In this document: positions 23,175 through 31,722 of the stretch, piece by piece
How positions within the stretch are numbered: position 1 is the stretch's first letter
Layout of the letters: each line of letters starts with the position of its first letter
From: Porphyra umbilicalis
Taxonomy: Eukaryota; Rhodophyta; Bangiophyceae; Bangiales; Bangiaceae
Length of the DNA: 64,000 nt
Reading direction: 5' to 3'
Assembly: GCA_002049455.2 (NCBI GenBank)
Contig: KV918817.1
Location: 58,962 to 122,961 of the forward strand
Notes under the pieces: model-generated
Seen by the model: only the letters and a program-made list of their open reading frames with translations
The model's database searches: none
Told to the model about the DNA's origin: nothing
Made by a program: the position numbers and the translations under genes

Positions 23175-26100
23175 CGACGCGCGGGGCGGCGGCGCCGCGG
23201 GTGGGGCGGGGGGTTCGCACCCCACCTCGCCTGCGGCGGCCGCGTTGCCACCCGCCACGCCGCCTGTTGCTGGCGGCGAGCGGGTCGGCGGGGGGGTGCC
23301 GCGGTTGGCACCTTGGCGGGTGCGGGTCGGGGGGGGGAGGCGGCACGGGCACACCCGGCACCTCCGACGAGGTGGTCGTGGTGTGCCCGTGTGTGGCCTG
23401 TCAGGTGGGGCTGCCGGGGGGGGTGGGGTCCACGATGGGCCTCACCCACCTCAGCAAGCACCACCTGCTCCGGGACGTGCCGGCGGCGACGGTGGCTGAG
23501 CACCGCCTCGCCGGCTGCCGGTGGTGCTGCCGGCCGTTTCGGTCGGTGCGGGGGAGGACCGGGCGGTCCTCCCTGACCGCCCACGAGGCGCAGTGCCCGC
23601 GCAACCCGCGCAAGCGGTTCGCGCGGGAGGCGGCCGCGGTGGCGGCGCGGCGGGGGACGGCGGCGGCGTCGGCGGGGGGGAGTCGACGGGGGGGTGGGGC
23701 GGGAGGCGTCTGCGGGGGGGCGGCGCGGGGGGGGGCGGCGGCCGCCGGTGCTTCTCCCCTGGTGGGGCTGCGGCGGTGTCGGCGGCGGCGGGGGGTGGCC
23801 GTGGGGGGGGGGGGGGAGGGGCCAACCGCCTCTTCCACTCCAACCCCGCGGAGTGGATGCGGCGGCGGGACGACTTCCTCCGCCGCGTCGCCCCCGACGA
23901 GGCCAGCTGGCGGCCGCTGGTGGCGTCCGGCGCGCGGACGTCGCCGCACGTCGCGTCGGCGCTGGAGGGGGCGTGGCGCGCCGTCATGGCGGACGCCCTC
24001 TGGTGGGTGGGGAGGGAGCCTGGGCAGCGGCTTGCCACCGTTTGGCTGCTGCTGCTCCCCTCCCTCGCCCTCCACGTGCCGGCGCGGCCGGCGACCGACG
24101 GCGTGCCGCCGCCGCTCTCGCACGCCGCGAGGGCGGCGGCGCTCCTCGACGGCGACTTCTTGGCCGCCCTCGCCGACCGCAACGCGGGCGTGTGGCGGCC
24201 GGGGGTCGCCCCCGCGCGGCGTGCGGGGGGCTTGCGCACCCCGCGCGTCGACGCGGTGCCGGGGCGCACGGCGCCGACGCGGCTGGCGCCGGCGCAGCGC
24301 CGGGCGCTGCGGCAGGCGGCGGCGGGGCGGCTGAGCGCCGCCGCCCGCTCGCTGCTGTCTGAGCCACCCGCCCCCCAAACAGGGGCGGTGTGGCTCAAGG
24401 CCCGCGGCCTGTTCCCCCGCGCCACCCCCGCCCTCGCGACGGAGGGGTCGGTCGCCGCCGCCTTCCCAGACGCCCTGCGGGAGGCGGCGGCGTTTGGCGA
24501 GCGCCACAAGGCGCCGCCAAAGGTGACGCGGGAGGGGGTGGCCGCCGCCATCCGGGGGGCGCCCCGCGGCAAGGCGCCCGGCCCCTCCGGCCTCCGCGTC
24601 GAGCACCTTTGGGCGCTTGACGCGGGGGGGCGGGACGCGTTGGTGGGGGTGGTGCTGCTGTTGGCGGGGCCGGGGTCGGCGCGCTTCCCCGCGTGCGCCG
24701 CGGCCGCGCACGCGGGGACCGACCTCCTCCTGCTGGCCAAGCCGGGGGGGGTGGGGGGGGACGGGCTGCCTGGGCTTCGGCCCATTGGCATGCCCGAAAC
24801 CCTCCGCAAGCTGGCGGCTCGGCGCTGGCGGCGGCGGTGCGGTCGGCGGCGGCGGCGCTGCTTGCGCCGCTGCAGCTGGGGGTGGGGGTGTCAAGCCCGT
24901 GCGAGCGCATCCTCCATGAGGTGCGCGCGCACGTGGCCGCCCACCCCCATCACGCGGTAGTCCAGTTGGACTACCGCAACGCCTTCAACCTCGTGGCGCG
25001 GGCGGCCGCCGCCGCCGTGCTCGGCGCCGCCCTCCCCGTGCTGCTCCCATACATCACGTCGGTGTATGGGGGTGACACGGGGGGGGCGGCGCCGTGCGTC
25101 TACGGCTGGGCGGCCGACGACGCCGACGGGGGGGGGGGGCGGACGCGGCGGCGGACTCGGTGGCGGGCGGCGGACCTGTCGGGGGGGGGGGGATGCCCCG
25201 GCGGGGGACGCGGCGGCTGTCGGGGGTTCTGTCGGGGGGGGGGGGGAGGCGGCGGCGGGGGGCGACGGCGGGCTGCCGGCGCCGCCGCCCCTCCGCCGCT
25301 TTCTGCGCGCCGAGCGGGGCGCCCACCAGGGCGACCCGCTCGGCCCCCTCCTCCACGCGGCGGCGCTGTGGTTGGTGCTCCGCCGCCTGGCGGCGGACAA
25401 CCCGGCGCTGGTGGTGCGCGCCTTCCACGACGACGTCGTCGTGGTTGGCGCGCCCGCCGACATGGCCACCCTGCTGGCGGACGCGGCGGGGCTGGGCTCG
25501 GCGATTGACGCCGAGCTCGCCCCCGCCAAGTGCGTCGGCTGGTGCCCGTCGGGCGCGCCGCCGCCGCCCGGGTGGGCGGCGCCGTGGGTGACCGAGGGGG
25601 TGACGCAGTTCAGCGTCCCCCTCGGGTCCCCCGCGTTCGTCAGCGCGGGGGTGGAGGAGCGCGTGGCGGAGCAGCGCAAGCTGACCACCGCCATCGCCGC
25701 GCTCCCCCCCTCCGCGCTGCAGACGCAGCTGCTGCTGCTGCGCCTGTGCGCCGGCCCCCGGGCCAACTACTGGCTCCGGGGGCTGCCGCTCGAGGCGGGC
25801 GCGCGGCTGGCGGCGGCGGTGGACGCGGACGCGGCGGGGGCGCTGCGGCGCCTCCTGACCGACGCCCGCGACGCCCCCGGCGTCGTCGCGGAGCTGCTGG
25901 CCCGGGCGGCGCTGCCGCCGGCGATGGGGGGGCTGGGGATTGGGGGGCGGACGCGGGTGGTGGCGCCGGCCGCCCTCGCGTCGTGGACGGACGCGTTGCG
26001 GGCGGGGGTGGCGTACTCCCCCGCCCTTCGCGCGCTCGGCGAGTGGCTGCGCGCGCGGTCGGCGGGGGAGGGCGGGGGGCGGGGGGCTCACCCCCCCCTG

Positions 26101-27859
26101 CGTCATTGGCTGCTTTGCCGGTGACGTCGGGGGGGGTGGGGGCTGCCGCCCTCGCGCCCTCCCTCGCCCCCGACTGTCGGCCGCCGCGGCCCCTGCTTCC
26201 GCCGCTGCCCGGGGGGTGCGCGGGGTGGCCGCGCCGCGGGCCCGCCCGCATTGGGGGTGTCGCCCACCCCCCGCGCACGACGTCGGCCGCGCGCCGCCGC
26301 CCCTGGCCCCTCCACGGGGTGCGCCGCGCTGGCCGCCGCGGGCTTTTCGTTTGCGGGGGGGCGTCATTTCCTTGACGCCCCCCGCCCGCCGACGGGGATT
26401 CCCCGTGCCGGCGCCGCCGCACCTGCGGCCGCGGCTGGCGCCCAGCGCCCATCGGCCGGCCGCCCCCCCTCACCGCACCGTCCGGTTGCTGCCCCCCCGG
26501 CCTCGGCACCATCCGGGGCGCCTGTGGCGGGGGGACCGAGCGGGGTGGCACCGGTGGTGTGGCTGGGGCACGACGACATTCCTGTCGTCGCTGCCCCAGC
26601 CTCCCTGCCCCCCCCCCGCCTGCGCACCCCCCCCCCCCCTCCCCCCCCCCCCCAACCTGCGCGGGCGCCGACGCCCGAGGAGGTCGCCCTGCGGGGGGAC
26701 CTCCTCACCCTCCGCGACGCGGTGGCTTTCGCCTTTGTGGCCCCGGCCACGGGGGTGCTGTGGGTGCCCCCGTCGCGCCTCCGCCGCCCCGCCCCGCGTC
26801 CTGCCGGCCCCGGCGGCGGTCCGGCGGACGTTCTGGCGGGCGGGTCGCCCGCCCCCCCCCCCCCCCACCCCGCGGCGCCGCGGCGACTTCTTCTCGCCCG
26901 GCCACCGGCCAACACTGCCCGGCGCCGCCGGTCGCCCCCTCGTGGGGCGACCTGTTGGGGGGGGGGGACAGGGTGCTGCGCACCCAGCGGGACCTGTCGG
27001 TCCCGGCGCACGCCGCGGCCCGCGCGCGGCTTTATGAGGACCTTCCTCTAGGCCAGCGCGCGGGGTACGCGGCGTGCCACGGGCACGGCGCTTCCGCCTG
27101 GCTGGCGGCGCTGCCCACCCCCGGGGTGACGGGCACCGCCATCCCTGGCGCGGCCATGCGCGCGGCGGCGCGCACGTGGCTGGGCGCGCCGGCCTACGCC
27201 GGCCTGGCGGACCGCGTCTGCACTTGCGGGGCGGCCCTGGACGCCGCAGGTACCCACTTTTATGGGACCTGCGACGTCCAGCGCGGCCGCCACATGCGGC
27301 TCCACAACCACGTGGTGCTGCTGTTGGCGGCCGCGCTGCGGCGGGCTGGGGGGTGGGGGGAGGTGGAGGTGGAACGGGGGTTGGACGGGGCCCGGGACAG
27401 GCTGCGGCCGGACCTGGTCGCCACCCGGGCGGTGACGGGGGTGCGGACGTGGGGGGACGTGTCGTTTGCGTCCCCCTTCGCCCGCCCTTTCCCGACCGGG
27501 TGGCGGGGGAGCCCCTGCGGGCTGTGGCGGCGGAGGCGCGGGAGGCGTGGAAGGTGGGGAAGTACACCCCCGCCCTCCCCGCCTCCACGCCACCGCACGC
27601 GTTCACCCCACTGGTGTGGGAGGTCTGCGGGCGGGTTGGGCCCAAGACTGCCGCTTTTCTGCGGGATGCTTTGGGTTCCCCGGGCGGCTCCACCGCCCGG
27701 CAGTCGTTCCTAACGGCTGTGTCGGTGGCGGTCTGGCGCTCTAACGCGCGGGCCGCCGCTGACGGGATCAACGCGAGTTTTGTGACGGGTGACCCGCCCG
27801 GGTTGGGGGCGGAGGGGCTTTCGGGCCCTAGTGGGAATTCTGTGACGGTCGGTGACTAG
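23167..27859 (+). pseudogene. E4 ORF2 (C2H2 - RT - CCHC - REL), best-preserved copy
   Basis: The ATG at 23,167 (MIDDARGGGA) overlaps the ORF1 stop as ATGATTGA. The order of parts is: Cys/His finger CPCVACQ...THLSKHHLLRDV with CRWCCRPF and AHEAQC (23,386-23,605), then an N-terminal RT region open from 23,521 to 24,960. RT blocks are GKAPGPSGLRVEHLWAL, GLRPIGMPETLRKLA, QLDYRNAFNLV (about 24,963), HQGDPLGPLL (about 25,325) and FHDDVVVVG (about 25,424). The conserved GHDDIPVV block is near 26,570, and the C-terminal CTCGAAL...GTHFYGTC and RLRPDLVATR lie at 27,218-27,430. The product would nick tRNA-Ile DNA and prime reverse transcription there. About four frame changes separate the blocks. Confidence 0.75.
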
Positions 27860-27904
27860 GGGGGGCCACCTCCCTAGAATTCGGTCAGGGGAGTGAAAAC
27901 TCTC

Positions 27905-27950
27905 GTGCTAATAAACACCAAAGTCAAGGGTTCGAGCCCCTTCTCCGTTA
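27905..27950 (+). pseudogene. tRNA-Ile(AAU) 3' half between E4 and E5
   Basis: GTGCTAATAA, then the variable loop, T-arm with B box and CTCCGTT plus A, as at 2,723-2,768. The junction with the element end (ACTCTC|GTGC) is at the same tRNA position as for E1. The 5' half is absent. T runs follow at 27,960-27,976. Confidence 0.8.
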
Positions 27951-28140
27951 CGGCTGTTCGTTTTTCGCCTTTTTTCGAGTGTTGTGGGGTCGAGGGGGTT
28001 AGTCGCCCCCACCCTTTCACGGTGCGGCCGTCGGGGTGGACGGCCGCCACTTCCTGGGGACCTGCGCAGTTCAGCGCGGCCGCCGCATTCGGCCGCCCGG
28101 AGTCTGGCGGCGCTGGGACCTGGCCTTTCGATTGGCCCAT
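27951..28140 (+). mobile_element. E5: heavily deleted LINE remnant
   Basis: The copy starts with the family leader (CTGTTCGTTTTTCGCC...). It then jumps to a piece resembling the CCHC region of ORF2: DGRHFLGTCAVQRGRR at about 28,040-28,095, compare DGCHFLGTCAVQRGRR in E3. Everything between is missing. It shows that the array once continued to the right and has decayed. Confidence 0.65.
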
Positions 28141-28409
28141 CGCAACTGATTGAATAAGGGGTGGCGAAACTGGTCGAGGCCCCCGTGCGTCCCGGGATTA
28201 GGAATCAGGTCCTGTCTTCAAAGTTTTGAATTGAAAGTACGGGCCGGAACGCAGCAGGCCGGACGCACCTGGCTTGACTTGACGCAGGCGCGCAGCCGGG
28301 GCGCAGCGCAGCTCGAAGCCGTCAGTTGTCTTGGCGTCCTACGGCCTGCGGCGCTCAATGGTGCTGGTTGGCAGGCACCCACGTCACGCCTCACGCCCCC
28401 CCCCTGACC
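28141..28409. other. Gap between E5 and the next ORF; A-box-like sequence
   Basis: At about 28,158-28,172 GGTGGCGAAACTGGTCGAGG resembles the D-arm/A box of a tRNA-Leu or tRNA-Ser, but no convincing T-arm follows. The nearest candidate, GTTTTGAATTG at about 28,223, is a poor B box. It may be another degraded tRNA or chance. No gene is seen. Confidence 0.25.
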
Positions 28410-30443
28410 ATGGATGCGGCAGCCGAGCCGTCGAAGCCGCTGGCGCACTCCCCCCGCGCCCCCCCCGCCCCCCCCGCCTTGACTGTGCGGCCGACCGCGG
28501 CCGACCGGTCGGGTGAGGTGGGCTTGGAGACACCGGCAGCTGTGCTTTCCGGCCCCCGTCGGCTGCATCCTCCTTCCGCCTCTGTTCGGGCGCTGTCTGC
28601 CGAGGCTGCACGCCGTGCTGCGCTGTCCGCCACTGCCGCCCAGGCCACGGCCACTGCGGCGGCAGGGGCAGCTGGTCGAGTAGCGGCGGCGGCGGTAAGG
28701 ACGAGTCGTGCCGCATCTCGGCGCCGAACGCGCGGCATCGGCACCCTCGAGGCCGACCTACACGCTGGAGTGGATGCGTCGGCGGGTGCCAGTACGAACC
28801 CCGCCCGCGGCACCAGGGCGGGCGAGTCGTACCTCCCGGCGGTGCCCTTGCAGCTGTTGCGCGACGAGGCGACGGACCGGGCGACGCTGGCGGCGCTGTG
28901 CGCCGAGCGGAGCATCCCGACTGGCGAGAACGAATCCCTTTGGTCGTTCAAGACGAGTTTGCTGCGCCTCAACGCGTCAAGCAGCACGGTCAATGGGGCG
29001 CGGATGCTGGCGACGATGGCGTTTGTGCGTGGGGACGCGCAGCTGGGGCGAGGGGCGTTGGCCGACTACCAGGCTGTCGTAGCACACCCCGTGGGCGTGG
29101 GGGTAGACGGCGCCGCCAATCCCTCGGCAGCTGATGCCCATCGCCGGCAACCCCCACCTATATCCCTTTTTGGCGACACACCTGCGCCACTTGCGCCGTC
29201 CCCTTCCCCTTTCCCTCCTCCTTCCGCCACTCTTCGGACTCCAGGAGCTCCTACCTGGCGCGGTGCCGGCGCACCGCCCTCTCCCAACATCCCGAGCCGG
29301 GCGGCGAGCCGAGCGGCGTCACTGCCAACCACTACCCCCTCGTCGCTGCCCGTGGCGCCTTCAGACGGCGCCGCTATGCAGCACTCGGCGGCTCCGTGCC
29401 GACGGTCCCTGGTCCACGCCGGCCAGCTGGGGCAGGCCATGTTAGAGGAGGAGGCGGAGCGCGTCGACACAATGGCGACCGCCGCGGGCCTTGCCGACGT
29501 CAAGGAACTCCTGGAACGGGTGTATGACTGCGTCAGCGCGCACGCCAACTCACAAGCGGCGGCCAACACACGGACGGACACGGCGCTCGGTTCTGTGCTG
29601 AAAGCGCAGACGGAGCTCATCGTCGCTTCGGGCGCCGCTACGGCGCCACGAGCGGGCCGGCGTCGGACGGGCTCGGCGCAGGCGGGTCGGCATGCGAAGA
29701 GGACGAGGGGCGCCGGCGGCGCCGCGCCGGAGCCGGCGCTGGACGCCACCGGTGAAGGAGCGCACGCAACGACAAGCACCGCTAGTGCTGCTCGGGCGGT
29801 CGGCGTCTTCAAGCACCCCCTCGTGGCGGACTGGAGTTTGCCGCCCGAGATGATGTCACAGCGGTTTAGCACCGAGCCCCTCTCGCTGCAGCTGGCCAAC
29901 CTGGTGAGGATGTGTCACGTATCTGTCGGCCACCCAGGAATTTTTGGCTCGTTTGCGTCTGCCGAGCTGTATGAGAAAGGCCTCGCGCGGTCGGAAGACG
30001 TGGTGGGCATGGGGGGGACGGCAGTGGCGGCCAACGCCGCCAAGACGGAGAAGATGAGAGGCATCATCAAGAACAAGGCGAAGAAGTACATCATTATGAT
30101 GGGTTGGCTGCACGGCATCAAGCCCGAGGCCTTCAAACGGCCAGAGGAGGCAACGCATGGGGGCATGCAGCCCTTCTTCCTGAACGAGGACGACTGCACT
30201 CTGTTGTCGGCGGCAGTCAACCGTGACGCGGATGACCTGGGTTGGGCGGCCAGCCACACCATTCGCGTCCCGACGGCGGCGCGCGTCAACCAGCTACATA
30301 ACCTGGTCCAGTCGAAGGGCAAGCGGGGTGGTGGGGGGGTCGGCACGACGGCTGCTGGCGTACTGGACTCATCCCCGTTCATAGAGCTCCTCGCTGCGGC
30401 ACGCAAGAACGTGGAGGAAAAGTATGGGTGTGTCGATAAATAA
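28410..30443 (+). CDS. Unrecognised 677-residue protein
   Basis: A single open frame starts at an ATG in good context (GACCATGGA; MDAAAEPSKPLAHSP). The ORF is open upstream to 28,326 but has no earlier ATG that looks better. The first about 470 residues are Ala/Pro/Ser-rich and probably disordered. They include a helical, coiled-coil-like stretch MLEEEAERVDTMATAAGLAD...LLERVYDCV (about residues 345-380) and a basic stretch RRTGSAQAGRHAKRTRGAGG. The last about 210 residues (HPLVADWSLPPEMMSQRF to the end) are compact and of ordinary composition, so they are the likely folded domain. AATAAA at 30,438-30,443 overlaps the stop and could be the polyadenylation signal. I do not recognise the family. 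It could be a host gene or an accessory gene of a mobile element. Confidence 0.6.
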   Translation: MDAAAEPSKPLAHSPRAPPAPPALTVRPTAADRSGEVGLETPAAVLSGPRRLHPPSASVRALSAEAARRAALSATAAQATATAAAGAAGRVAAAAVRTSRAASRRRTRGIGTLEADLHAGVDASAGASTNPARGTRAGESYLPAVPLQLLRDEATDRATLAALCAERSIPTGENESLWSFKTSLLRLNASSSTVNGARMLATMAFVRGDAQLGRGALADYQAVVAHPVGVGVDGAANPSAADAHRRQPPPISLFGDTPAPLAPSPSPFPPPSATLRTPGAPTWRGAGAPPSPNIPSRAASRAASLPTTTPSSLPVAPSDGAAMQHSAAPCRRSLVHAGQLGQAMLEEEAERVDTMATAAGLADVKELLERVYDCVSAHANSQAAANTRTDTALGSVLKAQTELIVASGAATAPRAGRRRTGSAQAGRHAKRTRGAGGAAPEPALDATGEGAHATTSTASAARAVGVFKHPLVADWSLPPEMMSQRFSTEPLSLQLANLVRMCHVSVGHPGIFGSFASAELYEKGLARSEDVVGMGGTAVAANAAKTEKMRGIIKNKAKKYIIMMGWLHGIKPEAFKRPEEATHGGMQPFFLNEDDCTLLSAAVNRDADDLGWAASHTIRVPTAARVNQLHNLVQSKGKRGGGGVGTTAAGVLDSSPFIELLAAARKNVEEKYGCVDK

Positions 30444-31722
30444 AAGTGGAATGGCGTCTTGCCTGTGGAAAGCTTCTCAAGGCTCTCGCTGTCCCCTCAT
30501 GCCCGTCTTTCCCCTTTGCTCTTGTCGTGTACACCAACTTGGTCGGAAAAAGAGAGTAGCCGACGAGGTAGTTGGATAGAATTGCAGCATCCCGCTGCTG
30601 TGTGTCTTGGAATGTATGAGAATTTGAACCGGTAAAAGGGCGTGTCTGAACCGCATCTGGACCGTCAAGACGGGTGTCGGGATCTTGTCCGGGAACGAGT
30701 GCCGGTCTGGCCAGACGTCCGGGGAGGGTGCGCTCGTCGCTAGCTGGTGAGTGTGCCTTGCTGCTTCCGATTGGTGAGGGCGCACCGGGGTGGACCTGTG
30801 GCAGGGATAGTGCTCCAGATGGGGCAAAGGGGGGGTTGGTCGTGGGATAGTGGCGTGGCTAGAGGTTTGGGCGGGGTCGGACTGGAGGTGGTGCTTCGTT
30901 AAGGTCGGCGTCCCAGCCTGTGGTCAGCTACCACATACGACGGGGCCGCAGGCAAACACCAACAACAACGCTCACGCGTTGGCGACCCGGTGCACGGTTC
31001 AACAGTGAGCCTGCTGCCTGAGCTGTCAACGTTTCCCCTCTCGCACTTGCCAGCAGTGCCCACAATAGCAGGAGGCAAAAACACAAGTGAACAAACAGGC
31101 ACTCAGAAGTGCCTAGATCTCGGTTACTGCCCCCTATCGACCCTTTCTGGCCCAGCCTTGGCCTCCTCGGGACAGCCCAGCCTGGTGACGGGGCGTGTCG
31201 GCGCCTTGGAAATCGCCCTCGTCAGCCGAAGGTGGCGTGCACACGGTGGAGGTCACGTGTCCGTGTCACGGCTCTCGGGCCACCCGCTGGCGCGATTCGA
31301 CAGGCCACTGTGGCCGCTGGCGACGGTTCGACCGGCATGATTCAGGCTCTCACACCTTCCACGGCCTGAGGGGGTGCGACCGCAACACACGTCATGCACT
31401 CGAGCGGATTCGATCCCAGTTGGTACCGAAAGGCCTCCACGTGTCTCGTCAGATTGCCTTGATTTAAGCAGTTTGGCCTCCGTTCACACGCTTTCCGTGA
31501 CATGTTCGCCAGCTATTCGACGGACGCCTTTTCATTTCGATACTGGCGACGACGCTGACACGTGTCCCTCGTTGGCAAACACCCAGTGCGGCCAACAACG
31601 TCGAGGCCAACGGCGCTCAGATCTTCGAAAGGTAGCCCACTCCATTTTACCCATTACATTGCCCGTTGGCAACGCGTTGGCCTGTTGGCAACTGACCACT
31701 CGCAGGGCCACACGTAGCGGCT
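30444..31722. other. No gene seen
   Basis: Balanced composition, only short frames (up to about 137 residues) with no domain. GGTTCGACC at about 31,325 resembles a B box but has no tRNA fold around it. Confidence 0.4.

Larger units (their letters stand above)
19820..27904 (+). mobile_element. E4: full-length tRNA-Ile-associated LINE (about 8.09 kb)
   Basis: Layout is as in E3. The leader with the same hairpins starts right after the tRNA (for example GGCTACC/GGTAGCC at 20,009-20,029). ORF1 is 19,925-23,174 and ORF2 is 23,167-27,859. A 3' UTR hairpin pair follows, CTAGGG...CCCTAG from 27,856 and GAGT-GAAA-ACTC near 27,891-27,902. The tRNA 3' half follows at once. The leader is almost identical to E2 and E3, while the 3' third is closest to E1, so E3 and E4 are related but distinguishable subfamilies. 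Confidence 0.85.

Noticed and set aside
1-28140. LTR retrotransposons in the array
   Set aside because: No LTRs, protease or integrase; RT blocks and REL domain are those of non-LTR elements.
28141-28240. tRNA-Leu or tRNA-Ser gene
   Set aside because: Only a D-arm-like part; no T-arm or acceptor pairing.
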